Of a stretch of DNA of 64,000 nucleotides, positions 25,457 to 35,817 are shown piece after piece. The DNA is from Cellulomonas aerilata (GTDB lineage Bacteria; Actinomycetota; Actinomycetes; Actinomycetales; Cellulomonadaceae). The translations under genes were made by a program, and so were the position numbers. The notes under the pieces were generated by a model that worked only from the letters and a program-made list of their open reading frames with translations, was not told the origin of the DNA and did no database searches. Every line of letters starts with the position of its first letter. Positions within the stretch are counted from its first letter, which is position 1. Where the stretch lies: NCBI RefSeq assembly GCF_007991755.1, contig NZ_BJYY01000017.1, positions 1 through 64,000 of the forward strand, in the 5' to 3' direction.

Positions 25457-27009
25457 GGGTGCCCGAGCGCGCCGGCGCCACCCGCGGCCGGGAGCAGCGT
25501 CTGCAGGCCGTCCTCCGGCGCGCCGAGCGGGAGCTCGGACTGCTCCAGGAAGTGCTTGCCCAGCCGGTCCGCCGACGGCAGCTCGATCGGGTACCGCCCG
25601 GTGAAGCAGGCGGTGCACAGCTGCGCCGCCGGCTGCTCGGTCGCCTGGATCATGCCCTCGAGGGAGATGTAGCCCAGGGAGTCGGCGCCGAGCGAGGCGC
25701 CGATGTCCTGCGGGGTCAGGCCGTTGGCGATCAGCTCGGCGCGCGAGGCGAAGTCGATGCCGTAGAAGCAGGGCCACTTGACCGGCGGGGAGGAGATGCG
25801 CACGTGCACCTCGGCGGCGCCGGCCTCACGCAGCATCCGGATCAGCGCGCGCTGGGTGTTCCCGCGGACGATCGAGTCGTCGACGACCACGAGCCGCTGC
25901 CCCCGGATGACCTCCTTCAGCGGGTTGAGCTTGAGCCGGATGCCGAGCTGGCGCAGCGTCTGCGACGGCTGGATGAACGTCCGGCCGACGTAGGCGTTCT
26001 TCGTCAGGCCCTGGGAGAAGCGGATCCCGGACTCGGCCGCGTAGCCGACGGCCGCGGGCGTGCCGGACTCGGGGACCGGGATCACGAGGTCGGCCTCGAC
26101 CGGGAACTCCCGGGCCAGCTGGCGACCCATCGCGACGCGGGCGGAGTGGACGGACCGCCCGGCGATCGCGGTGTCGGGGCGGGCGAGGTAGACGTACTCG
26201 AACACGCAGCCGGCGCGGTCGGCGGGGGCGAAGCGCTGCGTCCGCAGGCCGTCCGCGTCGATCGCCACGAGCTCGCCGGGCTCCACCTCGCGCACGAAGG
26301 AGGCGCCGACGATGTCCAGCGCGGCGCTCTCGCTGGCGACGACCCAGCCGCGCTCCAGCCGGCCGAGGACGAGCGGGCGCACGCCCTGCGGGTCGCGTGC
26401 GGCGTACAGGGTGTGCTCGTCCATGAAGACCAGGCAGAACGCGCCCCGCAGGCGCGGCAGCACCTCCATCGCGGTGGCCTCGAGGGTGTGGTCCGGGTCG
26501 CCGGCCAGCAGTGCCGTGACCAGCGCGGTGTCCGTGGTGTTGCCGCGGGCCAGCTCGCCGCGGCGCTGCGCGCCGTACCGCTCGGCGACCAGGTCGACGA
26601 GCTCGGCGGTGTTGGTGAGGTTGCCGTTGTGCGCGAGGGCGATCGTGCCGCCCGCCGTCGCGCCGAGCGTGGGCTGGGCGTTCTCCCAGGTGCTGCCGCC
26701 GGTGGTGGAGTACCGCGTGTGGCCGATCGCGAGGTGCCCGGTCAGCGCGTTGAGGGCGGTCTCGTCGAACACCTGCGAGACCAGGCCCATGTCCTTGTAG
26801 ACGAGCAGCTGCTCACCGTTGGACGTGGCGATGCCGGCGGCCTCCTGGCCGCGGTGCTGCAGCGCGTAGAGACCGAAGTACGCGAGCTTGGAGACCTCTT
26901 CCCCGGGGGCCCAGACGCCGAAGACTCCGCAGGCGTCCTGCGGGCCTTTCTCGCCGGGTAGGAGGTCGTGCGTCAGTCGTCCGTCTCCGCGAAGGGCCAC
27001 GTACTCCAT
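25453..27009 (-). CDS. purF: Amidophosphoribosyltransferase
   Basis: A 518-residue enzyme for the first committed purine step. The N-terminal nucleophile amidotransferase domain starts at the Cys in DACGVFGVW after a short propeptide, which is expected to be cleaved. IGHTRYST and NGNLTN are glutaminase motifs. The PRTase domain has the PRPP loop VVVDDSIVRGNT, and four cysteines typical of the Fe-S class are plausible (CVFEY, KWPCFYGIDF, QLCTACFTG). ATG at 27009 keeps the propeptide length normal. It is coupled to purM. Confidence 0.95.
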   Translation of the reverse strand: MEYVALRGDGRLTHDLLPGEKGPQDACGVFGVWAPGEEVSKLAYFGLYALQHRGQEAAGIATSNGEQLLVYKDMGLVSQVFDETALNALTGHLAIGHTRYSTTGGSTWENAQPTLGATAGGTIALAHNGNLTNTAELVDLVAERYGAQRRGELARGNTTDTALVTALLAGDPDHTLEATAMEVLPRLRGAFCLVFMDEHTLYAARDPQGVRPLVLGRLERGWVVASESAALDIVGASFVREVEPGELVAIDADGLRTQRFAPADRAGCVFEYVYLARPDTAIAGRSVHSARVAMGRQLAREFPVEADLVIPVPESGTPAAVGYAAESGIRFSQGLTKNAYVGRTFIQPSQTLRQLGIRLKLNPLKEVIRGQRLVVVDDSIVRGNTQRALIRMLREAGAAEVHVRISSPPVKWPCFYGIDFASRAELIANGLTPQDIGASLGADSLGYISLEGMIQATEQPAAQLCTACFTGRYPIELPSADRLGKHFLEQSELPLGAPEDGLQTLLPAAGGAGALGHP

Positions 27010-27091
27010 GGTCGCACACGCTCGTGACGGCGCCCGTCCGGGGGTCGCCGGGGCGGGGCCGGGGGGACGTCGCCGGCGGGTCCCCGGCGGG

Positions 27092-27580
27092 TCAGCGCGA
27101 GGCGCTGCGGCCAGGACGGCGCCGCACGCTGCGCCGGTCCGCGAGCGCGGCGAACCCCGACCCGAGGATGGCGCCGAGCGCAGCGAGCCCTGCCGCGGTG
27201 AGCAGGATCGCACCGGTGCGGGCCTCGCCCGACGTCCCGCTGCCCAGCACCGCGAGCAGCCAGCCGGCGACCGCGCCCACGAGGACCCCCGTGGTGATGA
27301 ACGCGCCGATCCGGGGGGCGCGGCGCAGCTGCGCCGGCTCGGCGATCTCCGCCAGCGTGGCGTCGTCCGGCACCACGGACGCCGCCGCGGAGGACTCCGG
27401 GGACGCCGCGGCCGAGGGCTCCGGGGACGGCGCCGCAGAGGACTCCGGCGACGGCGCCGCAGAGGACTCCGGGGACGGCGCAGCGGAGGGCTCCGGGGAC
27501 GGCGCGATGGAGGCCTCCGCCGCCGGGGTCCCGGCGGGTCGGGGGTCCGCCGGTCCGGCCGGTCGCTCGTCGGTGCTCAC
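27092..27580 (-). CDS. Hypothetical membrane protein with Ser-Pro-Glu-Ala repeats
   Basis: A 162-residue protein I do not recognise by family. GTG at 27580 is the likely start. Residues about 20-68 are repeats of an eight-residue unit (A-A/P-S-P-E-S/P-S-A type). A soluble stretch then precedes two membrane helices (about 93-112 and 122-145) and a basic tail (RRSVRRRPGRSASR). The repeat tract suggests a flexible cytoplasmic or surface arm. It sits between the sterol-carrier gene and purF in the same direction. Confidence 0.7.
   Translation of the reverse strand: MSTDERPAGPADPRPAGTPAAEASIAPSPEPSAAPSPESSAAPSPESSAAPSPEPSAAASPESSAAASVVPDDATLAEIAEPAQLRRAPRIGAFITTGVLVGAVAGWLLAVLGSGTSGEARTGAILLTAAGLAALGAILGSGFAALADRRSVRRRPGRSASR
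27375..27518. repeat. Six 24-bp tandem repeats inside a membrane-protein gene
   Basis: Units of 24 bp (consensus GGGGACGGCGCCGCAGAGGA plus CTCC) start at 27399, 27423, 27447, 27471 and 27495, with a degenerate copy before them. They encode the eight-residue Ser/Pro/Glu/Ala repeats and are a likely site of copy-number variation. Confidence 0.88.
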
Positions 27581-27622
27581 GGCAGTCGACCCTACCCGCG
27601 GGCGGCCACCGCCCGACCGCGG

Positions 27623-28003
27623 TCAGTCGCGCTGCCGTGCCGCCTGCAGCGGCAGGTATCCGGCGAGGTCGGCACGCTCACCGGACGCCGCCACCCGCCC
27701 CGCACCGACCGCGGCGGCCCACGACAGCTCCCCGGTCACCAGGGCGAGCCAGGTGGCGGGGTCGGTCTCCACGACGTTGGGCGGCGTGCCGCGGGTGTGC
27801 CGCGGGCCGGGGACCGCCTGGACGGCGCCGTCGGGCGGCACCCGGACCTCGACCGCGTGCCCGGGCGCGAGGTCGGCGAGCTCCTCGAGCGTGAACCGCA
27901 CCGCGGTGCGGACCGTGGCCCGCGGCGCGGCGGCCGGGTCGGACCGCCAGACGGCCAGCGCGGCGCGTCCGTCGGCCGGGTCGGTGCGGCGACGTGGAGG
28001 CAT
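27623..28003 (-). CDS. Sterol-carrier family protein
   Basis: A 126-residue protein of the actinobacterial sterol-carrier-like family, encoded next to purF as is Rv0807 beside purF in Mycobacterium. The visible core is [23 protein letters not shown] followed by [21 protein letters not shown] and a Y-L-P-L end. It probably binds a hydrophobic ligand, but none is established. ATG at 28003 opens with a basic PPRRRT. The GGDEF-EAL gene ends 9 bp upstream. Confidence 0.75.
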   Translation of the reverse strand: MPPRRRTDPADGRAALAVWRSDPAAAPRATVRTAVRFTLEELADLAPGHAVEVRVPPDGAVQAVPGPRHTRGTPPNVVETDPATWLALVTGELSWAAAVGAGRVAASGERADLAGYLPLQAARQRD

Positions 28004-28012
28004 GCGCCGAGG

Positions 28013-30187
28013 CTAGGTCGTCGTCGCCCCGTCGGCCGCTCCGCCGGCCGCCTCGCGCGCGGCCGGGAACGGGGTCTCGGGCGCGGGACGACCGTAGTAG
28101 TAGCCCTGCGCCTGGTCGCACCCCAGCCCGACGAGGTACTCGTGCTGGGCGCGGGTCTCCACGCCCTCGGCGATGACGTTCTTGCCCAGGGCGTGCGCCA
28201 GCGAGGTCACGCTCCCCAGGATGTCCGGACCGAACCCGCCGCTGTCCGACAGCAGGTCGGCGATGAAGCTGCGGTCGAGCTTGACGGTGTCGACGGGCAG
28301 CCGCTGGAGCCAGGTGAGCGACGAGTAGCCCGTTCCGAAGTCGTCCAGCGCGATCCGGACGCCCCGGTCCCGGACGCCGGCCAGGATGCGGCCGGCCATC
28401 TCCAGGTCCTGCAGGAGCACGGTCTCGGTGAGCTCGAGCTCGACGCGCGCCGGGTCGATGCCGCTCGTCCTCAGCGCCCGGTCGAGGTGCTCCAGCATGC
28501 TCGGGTGGGTCAGGTGCCGCCCGGACACGTTGATGTCCACCGCCGGCGCGGGCAGCTCCGTCCCGGGGGTCCCGGACCAGGTCCACGCCGCGGCGGCGCG
28601 CATCGCCGCCTCCAGCACCCACCGGCCGAGGTCCACGACGAGCGCGCCCTCCTCGGCGAGCGGCAGGAACGCTCCCGGCATGAGCAGGCCCTGGGTGGGG
28701 TGCTGCCAGCGCACCAGCGCCTCGGCCGCGACCGGCGTACCGCTGCGCAGGTCGACCTTCGGCTGGTAGTGCAGCACGAGCTGTCCGTCGTCGACGGCCG
28801 TGCTGAGCGCCGCCTGCCGGACGACCCGGTCCCGGCTGCGGCCGTGCGCGCGCCGGTCGAAGAGCTGGCTGCGGTCCCGCCCGGCCCGCTTCGCCTCGTA
28901 CAGGGCGGTGTCCGCCTCGCTGAGCAGGGAGCTGGGGGTCGCGTCGCCGGTCGAGCAGCTCGCCCCGAGCGTGACGGTCACCGGCAGGTCGTGACCGCCG
29001 ACCCGGTACATGCCGCGCAGCGCGCCCTGCAGCCGCCGGGTCAGCGCGCTCAGCTCGTGCGGCGAGCGCAGGTCCTCGGCGATCACGACGAACTCGTCGC
29101 CGCCGAGCCGGCCCACCGTGTCCGCCGGCCGGACGACCGCACGCAGCCGCTCGGCGACCTGCACGAGCAGCTGGTCACCGGCGGGGTGACCGAGCGCGTC
29201 GTTGACGCCCTTGAAGTAGTCCACGTCGCACAGGAGGAGCCCGACGCGCCCCGGCGTCCGCTCGGTCCGACCGAGCGCACGCTCGAGCTCAGCGTCGATG
29301 AGGCGGCGGTTGGGCAGCCCGGTCAGCGGGTCCTGCAGGGCCTGCCGGCGGAGCTGGTCGGCGAGCTCGTGCTGCGCGGTCACGTCCCAGATGTTCAGGA
29401 CGATGCCGCCCACGTCCGGCTCGTCCACGTGGTTCTCCCCGCGGACGTGGATCCACAGCCAGCGCCCGTCGGTGTGCTCCAGGCGCAGCTCGAGCTCCGC
29501 GCGGGCACCCAGTCCCCGGTCGGCGATCTCGGCGAAGGCGCGGTCCACGGCGGGACGGTCGTCCGGGTGGACGCGCGAGGAGATCCCGTCCTGCGACGCG
29601 GTGCGCCCGAGCACCCGCTCGATGGAGGGGCTCTGGTAGAGCACGGTGCGCCCGTCCGGCGCGAAGACGACGATCACCTCCCCGGCGTTGGCGAGGAGCG
29701 CCTGCAGGCGGGCGTCGCTGCGAGCCGTGGCCAGGGCATGGGTCTGCTCCGCGGTCGCGTCCTGCCAGTGCACGACGACGAGCTCGCGCCACGCGCGCAC
29801 GTCGACGGTCGTCCAGCCCGGCTCCGCCGGGCCGTCGTCCCGGTCCCCGTCGCCGACCGAGTCGGGGCGGCGGTCCCGCACCACGTCCCGGGTCGTGGCG
29901 TGCTGCGGCTCGCCGGACTCCACGACGGCCCGGAACATCGGCAGCAGGGTGTCGCGCACCTCGGGGACCAGCTCGAACATGCGCCGGCCCCCGAGCGGAC
30001 CCAGGCCCAGGGCCCGTTCCGCGGCGGCGTTGGCGAACACGTACTCCACGTCCACCAGCGTCCCGGCGTCCAGCACGGGCCGGCAGACGACCCAGTAGTC
30101 GGCACCGGCGAGCTGGGCGTCCGCGACGGCCAGGCGTGCCTCGACGTCGGATGTCAGACCGCCATGGGCCACGCGCGCCTCCGCCAC
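28013..30187 (-). CDS. PAS-GGDEF-EAL c-di-GMP turnover protein
   Basis: A 724-residue cytoplasmic signalling protein without membrane segments, with two PAS-like sensor regions (about 15-150 and 158-275). The diguanylate cyclase domain (about 280-440) has an intact GGDEF at 362-366. The phosphodiesterase domain (about 455-705) has EAL at 489-491 and the metal-site segments ALDDFGTGYSSL and VIAEGVET. Both catalytic signatures look active, so the net direction cannot be told. The start is the GTG at 30187. It is the only c-di-GMP enzyme in the window and is relevant to the c-di-GMP riboswitch at 49557. Confidence 0.93.
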   Translation of the reverse strand: MAEARVAHGGLTSDVEARLAVADAQLAGADYWVVCRPVLDAGTLVDVEYVFANAAAERALGLGPLGGRRMFELVPEVRDTLLPMFRAVVESGEPQHATTRDVVRDRRPDSVGDGDRDDGPAEPGWTTVDVRAWRELVVVHWQDATAEQTHALATARSDARLQALLANAGEVIVVFAPDGRTVLYQSPSIERVLGRTASQDGISSRVHPDDRPAVDRAFAEIADRGLGARAELELRLEHTDGRWLWIHVRGENHVDEPDVGGIVLNIWDVTAQHELADQLRRQALQDPLTGLPNRRLIDAELERALGRTERTPGRVGLLLCDVDYFKGVNDALGHPAGDQLLVQVAERLRAVVRPADTVGRLGGDEFVVIAEDLRSPHELSALTRRLQGALRGMYRVGGHDLPVTVTLGASCSTGDATPSSLLSEADTALYEAKRAGRDRSQLFDRRAHGRSRDRVVRQAALSTAVDDGQLVLHYQPKVDLRSGTPVAAEALVRWQHPTQGLLMPGAFLPLAEEGALVVDLGRWVLEAAMRAAAAWTWSGTPGTELPAPAVDINVSGRHLTHPSMLEHLDRALRTSGIDPARVELELTETVLLQDLEMAGRILAGVRDRGVRIALDDFGTGYSSLTWLQRLPVDTVKLDRSFIADLLSDSGGFGPDILGSVTSLAHALGKNVIAEGVETRAQHEYLVGLGCDQAQGYYYGRPAPETPFPAAREAAGGAADGATTT

Positions 30188-30322
30188 GTCGACGGCCTCC
30201 GCGGCACAGCGCGCGCGAGTGCTCGGACCGTGACCGCACCCTAGCGCCGAGGGGTGCTGCTCGCGGCCCGGTCGGCTCGCCCGTCGGGGCGACCCTGCGG
30301 CGAGTGCGGCGCCGGCTGCCCG

Positions 30323-31420
30323 CTACCGTCCGCGCGTCGAGGCGTGGTACTCGACGGTCCGCTGCTTCCAGCGCGCCTTCTCCAGCGCCGCCAGCCGCGC
30401 GTTCGAGCGGCGCTCCTGCCAGGCGGCCTCCCGCGCGAGCCGCAGCCAGCTCCGGTAGCGCCGCTCGGGCAGCTCCCCGGTCTCCAGCGCGGCGCGCACC
30501 GCGCAGCCCGGCTCGGTGCGGTGCGCGCAGTCGGCGAACCGGCAGCGCGCGGCCAGCGCGGCGACGTCCGCGAAGGTCGCCTCCAGCGCGGCGTCGTCGG
30601 CCACGACCCCGACCGCGCGCAGCCCCGGGGTGTCGATGAGCAGCGCCCCGCCGGGCAGCCGGACGAGCTCCCGCCGGGTCGTGGTGTGGCGGCCGCGGCC
30701 GTCGGCGCGGCGCTCGCCGGTCGCGACGACGTCCGCACCCGCGAGCGCGTTGACCAGGGTCGACTTGCCGGCACCCGACGGCCCCAGGACGACCAGCGTG
30801 GTCCCGGGCGTGAGCAGCGCACGCAGCGGGTCCAGCCCCGTCCCCGTCGTCGCGCTCACCGGGTGGACGTCGCTGCCGGGGGCGGCGAGCGCGACCTCCG
30901 CGGCCATGCCGTCCGGGTCAGGCACCAGGTCCGCCTTGGTCAGCACGACCACCGGGCGCGCGCCGGACGTCCAGGCGATCGTGAGCAGCCGCTCCACCCG
31001 GCCCAGGTCCGGGTCCGGGTCCAGGTGCTCGGCGACCAGGACCAGGTCGACGTTCGCGGCGAGCACCTGCGTCCGCGACGACCCCCCTGCGGAGTCGCGG
31101 ACGACGGCCGTGCGGCGGGGCTCGAGGCCCGTGACGTGCGGCGCCCCGTCGAGGCGCTCCCCCACCACGACGACGTCGCCGACGGTCGGTGGGACGCGTC
31201 CGCCGTCCGGCGCCGGGACGAGCCCGTCGCGGTCGAGGTCGACGCGCAGCAGCTCGTCACCGGCGTGCGCGCCGGGCGCCCCGGACGTCACGCCGGGCAC
31301 CCCGTCGGGCCCCGCGTCGGGCACCCCGTCGGGCGCCATGCCGGACCACCGGGCGTCGAGCGGCAGGACGTGGACGGCGTGCCGGTCGACGCGCGCGACA
31401 CGCATGGTGGTGCTGGGCAT
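30323..31420 (-). CDS. rsgA: Ribosome small-subunit biogenesis GTPase
   Basis: A 365-residue circularly permuted GTPase that helps mature the 30S subunit. The order of GTP motifs is permuted as expected: G4 (TKADLV) precedes the P-loop GPSGAGKSTLVNAL and G3 (DTPGLR). An N-terminal OB-fold carries a Gly/Pro-rich insertion of about 25 residues. The C-terminal zinc site is visible in CRFADCAHRTEPGC. ATG at 31420 gives the standard length. Confidence 0.93.
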   Translation of the reverse strand: MPSTTMRVARVDRHAVHVLPLDARWSGMAPDGVPDAGPDGVPGVTSGAPGAHAGDELLRVDLDRDGLVPAPDGGRVPPTVGDVVVVGERLDGAPHVTGLEPRRTAVVRDSAGGSSRTQVLAANVDLVLVAEHLDPDPDLGRVERLLTIAWTSGARPVVVLTKADLVPDPDGMAAEVALAAPGSDVHPVSATTGTGLDPLRALLTPGTTLVVLGPSGAGKSTLVNALAGADVVATGERRADGRGRHTTTRRELVRLPGGALLIDTPGLRAVGVVADDAALEATFADVAALAARCRFADCAHRTEPGCAVRAALETGELPERRYRSWLRLAREAAWQERRSNARLAALEKARWKQRTVEYHASTRGR

Positions 31421-31490
31421 GCCCCAGGACGCTAGGAGCGCGCGGGCGCCGCGGCCAGGGATTTTCCGCGACCGGCCGGACCTGCGCCGA

Positions 31491-33845
31491 TCAGCCGAAC
31501 TGTCGCGGCAGCGTCGTCTCGTACGCCTCACGGGCCTCGTCGAGCGGCACCGTGAACAGCCCGTCGACCCGCACCGCGGCCGGCTCGCCGGGCGCCGCGA
31601 CGTCGGCCGTGACGCCGAGCCGGAGCGCCGGCACGCCACGCGCGGCGCACAGGTCGGCGAAGCGGGTCTCCTCCGAGCGAGGCACGGCGACGACCGCGCG
31701 GGCGGTCGACTCGGCGAACAGCGCCTCGAACGGCGTGACGCCGTCGCGCTCGCACACCCCGTCCAGGGACACCTGCACGCCCATCCCGTACCGCAGCGAG
31801 GACTCCACGAGCGCCTGCGCCAGGCCGCCCTCGGAAAGGTCGTGCGCGGCGTCGACCAGGCTGTCCCGTGCGGCCACCGCCATGACCTCGGCGAGGGTGC
31901 GCTCGGCGTCCAGGTCGACCGCCGGCGGCAGGCCACCGAGGTGCGCGTGCTCGACGTCGGCCCAGGCGGACCCGTCCAGCTCGCCGCGCGTGGTGCCGAG
32001 CAGGAAGACCCCCTGCCCGGGCGTCGTCCAGCCGGAGCCCACGGCGCGGGAGACGTCGTCCAGCACGCCCAGCACGCCCACCACGGGGGTGGGGTGGATG
32101 GAGGAGTCGATCTGGCCCGGCTCGCCGGTGCCGTTGTAGAGCGAGACGTTGCCGCCGGTCACCGGGACGCCGAGGGTCTGGCAGGCGTCGGCCAGGCCGC
32201 GGATGGCCTCCACGAGCTGCCACATCGAGTCGGGGTCCTCCGGCGAGCCGAAGTTCAGGCAGTCCGTGACGGCCAGCGGCCGCGCGCCGGTCATCGCGAC
32301 GTTGCGGTACGCCTCGGCCAGCGCGAGCTGCGCCCCGGTGTACGGGTCGAGCTTGGTGTACCGGCCGTTGGCGTCCGTGGACAGCGCCACGCCCAGGCCG
32401 GACGCCTCGTCGACGCGGACGATCCCGCCGTCGTCGGGCATGGCCATCTTGGTGTTGCCCTGCACGAAGCGGTCGTACTGGTCGGTGACCCACGCCTTGG
32501 AGGCGAGGTTCGGCGAGGCGAGCAGGCGCAGGAGGGTCGCCCGCAGCTCCTCGGCCGTGCCGGGACGGCGGTAGCGGGTCACGCCCTCGTCGGTGCTGAC
32601 GCTGTCGGCCTGCAGCCCGTCCTGCCAGGCCGGGCGCGCGTACGGGCGGTCGTAGACCGGACCCTCGTGGGCGACCGTGCGCGGGTCGACGTCGACGATG
32701 CGCTGGCCGTGATGGTCGATGACGAGGCGGCCGGTGCCGGTGACCTCGCCGATGACGGACGTCTCCACGTCCCAGCGGGAGGTGATCGCGAGGAACTCCT
32801 CGAGCTTGTCGGGTCGGACGACGGCCATCATGCGCTCCTGCGACTCGGACATGAGGATCTCGCCGGGCGTCAGGGTGGGGTCGCGCAGCAGCACCTTGTC
32901 GAGCTCGACGTACATGCCCCCGTCGCCGTTGGAGGCCAGCTCCGACGTCGCGCACGAGATCCCGGCCGCGCCCAGGTCCTGGATGCCCTCGACGACCCGC
33001 GCCGCGTACAGCTCCAGGCAGCACTCGATGAGCACCTTCTCCATGAACGGGTCGCCGACCTGCACGCTCGGGCGCTTGCTCGGCTTCGTCTCGTCGAACG
33101 TCTCCGAGGCGAGGATGGACGCACCGCCGATGCCGTCGCCGCCGGTGCGGGCCCCGAACAGGACGACCTTGTTGCCGACGCCGGACGCGTTGGCCAGGTG
33201 GATGTCCTCGTGCCGCAGGACGCCCAGGCACAGCGCGTTGACCAGCGGGTTCCCCTGGTAGGACGGGTCGAAGACGACCTCGCCACCGATGTTCGGCAGC
33301 CCCAGGGAGTTGCCGTAGCCGCCGACGCCGGCGACGACGCCGTGCACCACCCGGGCGGTGTCGGGGTGGTCGATCGCACCGAACCGCAGCTGGTCCATGA
33401 CGGCGACCGGACGCGCACCCATCGAGATGATGTCCCGGACGATGCCCCCGACGCCGGTCGCGGCGCCCTGGTAGGGCTCGACGAAGCTGGGGTGGTTGTG
33501 CGACTCGACCTTGAACGTGACCGCCCAGCCGTCGCCGATGTCCACGACGCCGGCGTTCTCGCCGATCCCGACGAGCAGGTGCTCCTTCATCGCCTCGGTC
33601 GTCTTGTCGCCGAACTGGCGCAGGTGGTTCTTCGACGACTTGTACGAGCAGTGCTCGGACCACATCACCGAGTACATGGCGAGCTCGCTCGCGGTGGGCC
33701 GACGGCCCAGGATGTCGACGATCCGCCCGTACTCGTCCGGCTTGAGGCCGAGCTCGGCGAACGGCAGGGACACCTCGGGGGTGGCTGCGGCTCTGCCGAC
33801 GGTGTCGACGGTGTCGAGGTGCGCGAGGTCAGGCGCCGAGGTCAT
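31491..33845 (-). CDS. purL: Phosphoribosylformylglycinamidine synthase subunit II
   Basis: A 784-residue small-type PurL, the ATP-dependent catalytic subunit that works with PurS and PurQ to make FGAM. Hallmarks are the N-terminal [16 protein letters not shown] (catalytic His), [19 protein letters not shown], two homologous AIR-synthetase-like halves, and [13 protein letters not shown] in the second half. The length is normal for the subunit form. purS and purQ are not in the window. Confidence 0.95.
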   Translation of the reverse strand: MTSAPDLAHLDTVDTVGRAAATPEVSLPFAELGLKPDEYGRIVDILGRRPTASELAMYSVMWSEHCSYKSSKNHLRQFGDKTTEAMKEHLLVGIGENAGVVDIGDGWAVTFKVESHNHPSFVEPYQGAATGVGGIVRDIISMGARPVAVMDQLRFGAIDHPDTARVVHGVVAGVGGYGNSLGLPNIGGEVVFDPSYQGNPLVNALCLGVLRHEDIHLANASGVGNKVVLFGARTGGDGIGGASILASETFDETKPSKRPSVQVGDPFMEKVLIECCLELYAARVVEGIQDLGAAGISCATSELASNGDGGMYVELDKVLLRDPTLTPGEILMSESQERMMAVVRPDKLEEFLAITSRWDVETSVIGEVTGTGRLVIDHHGQRIVDVDPRTVAHEGPVYDRPYARPAWQDGLQADSVSTDEGVTRYRRPGTAEELRATLLRLLASPNLASKAWVTDQYDRFVQGNTKMAMPDDGGIVRVDEASGLGVALSTDANGRYTKLDPYTGAQLALAEAYRNVAMTGARPLAVTDCLNFGSPEDPDSMWQLVEAIRGLADACQTLGVPVTGGNVSLYNGTGEPGQIDSSIHPTPVVGVLGVLDDVSRAVGSGWTTPGQGVFLLGTTRGELDGSAWADVEHAHLGGLPPAVDLDAERTLAEVMAVAARDSLVDAAHDLSEGGLAQALVESSLRYGMGVQVSLDGVCERDGVTPFEALFAESTARAVVAVPRSEETRFADLCAARGVPALRLGVTADVAAPGEPAAVRVDGLFTVPLDEAREAYETTLPRQFG

Positions 33846-33942
33846 GGGGTTCCCTACCGGTGGCTCACGGGGACGGTGCCAGGCTACCCGCGCGCAGCGG
33901 CGATCCCGCCGGGCGTCCGTCGCCCGCGACCGTCCGGCGACG

Positions 33943-35817
33943 TCAGCCTGCGGTCGTGTAGCCGACGACGTCGATCATCACGCGGACGGCCTCGTCCGCC
34001 GCGAGGTCGGCGACGTAGCCCAGCCGACCGTCGTCGGAGAGCGGCACCAGCACGGTGCTCACGGTGTCCCCGACCGGGACGCTGACCGAACCCGGAGCCG
34101 TGGCGTCGGCGCCGAACAGCCGGACGGCGCCCGCTGCCGACGCCCCCGTGACGGACACCTCGACCAGCACCGCGGTCGCCCCGGCGGGGACGCCGTCACG
34201 ACCTGCGACGAGCGTCGTCACCGGGGACCCGGCGCTGACGCCGCTGCGGTCCTCGAGACGCGACGCCGTGAGCTCCCCCAGCTCCGGGACCCAGAGGGCG
34301 AACCCGAGCGCGTCGACCGGCACGTAGGCGCTGCCGCCCCCGAGCGCGTAGCAGACGGCGAGCCCGACGTACGGGTCCGGCTCCTCGGCGAGGGGCGGTG
34401 TCGGCACGGGCGCGGGGGCCGGCGCCGGGGTCGGCGAGGGCGCCGGGACGGGCGTCGGTGCCGGGGTCGGGGCGGGGGTGGGTGTCGGGACCGGCGTCGG
34501 TGTCGGGGTCGGGACGGGGGTGGGTGTCGGGACCGGCGTGGGCGTCGGTGTCGGGACCGGGGTGGGCGTGGGCGTCGGTGTGGGAACCGGCGTGGGCGTC
34601 GGTGTCGGGACCGGCGTGGGCGTGGGAACCGGCGTCGGGACCGGGGTGGGCGTGGGCGTCGGCACCGGCGTGGGCGTCGGAGTCGGCGCGGGGACCGGCG
34701 TGGGCGTCGGGACAGGGACCGGCGTCGGGACCGGCGTCGGCGCTGGCGACGTCTCCGGGCCGACCGGCTCGGTCGGGAGGTCCGTGACGTATCCCGGCGA
34801 CCGGTAGGAGGTCCCCGCCGTGCCGACCGGGACGTACTCGCCGGTGGGCGGCGTGCCGACCTTCACGAACGGCCACACCTCCGAGCCGGGGAGCTTGCCC
34901 TTGGGCCAGAGGAACCCGTCCCGCCACGACGGGTTCTTGGGGGCGGCCCACACGTCCTGGACCTTCATCGGCCACGTCGAGCTGTCCCGCCAGATCATGT
35001 AGGCGCTGTCCGGCGTCCCGTGGAGGTCCACCCGGCGGAAGTCGAACACCTCCGGCTTGGCGCCGTTGAAGTGCTGGTTGGGGAGCAGCATGAAGCCCTG
35101 GTACGTCGTGTGACCCGTCAGTCCGTCCACCAGCAGCTGGCGGGGACCGGCCCACGTCTGGATCACGTCGGCGTGCCAGCCGGACTGCGTCCCCTGCACG
35201 GTGTCCACCCGCATGTTCGCGAGCTGGACCACGGCGCCGAACCGCTGGTCGAGCTGGATGCCCTCCTGCAGACCCGGACCGGTGATCCGCATGCCCTCGA
35301 CGTGCACGGTGCCGGTCTGGCCCTGCAGGTACAGGCCGCGACCCGCGTCGTACGGCGCGGTGAAGCCCTCGATCGGGATCTGGATCTCACCACCGATGAG
35401 CACGACGTTGCGCCCGCCGGTCAGGATGAGCCCACGGATGCCCTTCAGCGGCTCGGCCGGCATCTTGACGATGTAGTCCTTGGCCGGGTCCATCTTCAGC
35501 GCCCGCTTGGACTGGGTGACCGTGATCGTCTCCGGGTTGGTCAGCGCGGGTGGCGCCCAGGACAACGGCGTCGTCGCCGGGTCGGAGGTCGACGTGACGA
35601 CGGCAGCGGTGTCGGCGGCGGCAGCGGCAGCGGGCTCCGGCGCGGTGACCGCTCCGGCGGCGGGCATCGTCACGCGTGCGAACGCGGTCAGGGAGACCAG
35701 GAGGATGGCGGCACCGGTCGCGACCATCCTGCGCGACGACGTCGTGACGGACCGCGACCACGACGCCGCGGCTGGCGGGCGACCGCGGCCGACGCGGGTG
35801 TTCGTGCTGCAGGTCAT
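33943..35817 (-). CDS. Exported beta-helix-like protein, paralog 1, with Pro-Thr linker
   Basis: A 624-residue protein, first of five paralogs in this window. ATG at 35817 follows GGAGGAG. Residues about 28-55 form a signal peptide or anchor. The core (about 83-340) runs from [16 protein letters not shown] to YRSPGY and includes [43 protein letters not shown] and [12 protein letters not shown]. These short beta-strand-rich rungs look like a right-handed parallel beta-helix. An approximately 120-residue Pro-Thr/Val tract (about 356-474) follows, then a C-terminal domain (about 475-624) resembling actinobacterial domains with [18 protein letters not shown]. It is closest to paralog 3, sharing [14 protein letters not shown] do not recognise a named family and assign no enzyme activity. 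Confidence 0.75.
   Translation of the reverse strand: MTCSTNTRVGRGRPPAAASWSRSVTTSSRRMVATGAAILLVSLTAFARVTMPAAGAVTAPEPAAAAAADTAAVVTSTSDPATTPLSWAPPALTNPETITVTQSKRALKMDPAKDYIVKMPAEPLKGIRGLILTGGRNVVLIGGEIQIPIEGFTAPYDAGRGLYLQGQTGTVHVEGMRITGPGLQEGIQLDQRFGAVVQLANMRVDTVQGTQSGWHADVIQTWAGPRQLLVDGLTGHTTYQGFMLLPNQHFNGAKPEVFDFRRVDLHGTPDSAYMIWRDSSTWPMKVQDVWAAPKNPSWRDGFLWPKGKLPGSEVWPFVKVGTPPTGEYVPVGTAGTSYRSPGYVTDLPTEPVGPETSPAPTPVPTPVPVPTPTPVPAPTPTPTPVPTPTPTPVPTPVPTPTPVPTPTPTPVPTPTPTPTPVPTPTPTPVPTPTPVPTPTPTPVPTPTPAPTPAPTPVPAPSPTPAPAPAPVPTPPLAEEPDPYVGLAVCYALGGGSAYVPVDALGFALWVPELGELTASRLEDRSGVSAGSPVTTLVAGRDGVPAGATAVLVEVSVTGASAAGAVRLFGADATAPGSVSVPVGDTVSTVLVPLSDDGRLGYVADLAADEAVRVMIDVVGYTTAG
34395..34746. repeat. 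Low-complexity repeat encoding a Pro-Thr-Pro-Val linker
   Basis: About 350 bp of short, imperfect 6-, 12- and 18-bp repeats (GTGGGCGTCGGTGTCGGGAC type) encode the P-T-P-V-P-T linker of paralog 1. Strong strand asymmetry (G/T on the plus strand) makes it prone to slippage. Confidence 0.9.

Noticed and set aside
27092-27580. Antifreeze- or mucin-like secreted protein
   Set aside because: The Ser/Pro/Glu repeats precede two membrane helices and there is no signal peptide, so a flexible arm of a membrane protein is simpler.
26888-30244. 1118-codon plus-strand frame across purF, the sterol-carrier gene and the GGDEF-EAL gene
   Set aside because: Runs across three real genes on the other strand with repetitive Arg/Gly/Val composition.
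30516-34085. 1189-codon plus-strand frame over rsgA and purL
   Set aside because: Antisense shadow of two well-recognised genes.
34395-34746. CRISPR-like or minisatellite array
   Set aside because: The repeats are short, imperfect and coding (Pro-Thr linker) and lack unique spacers.
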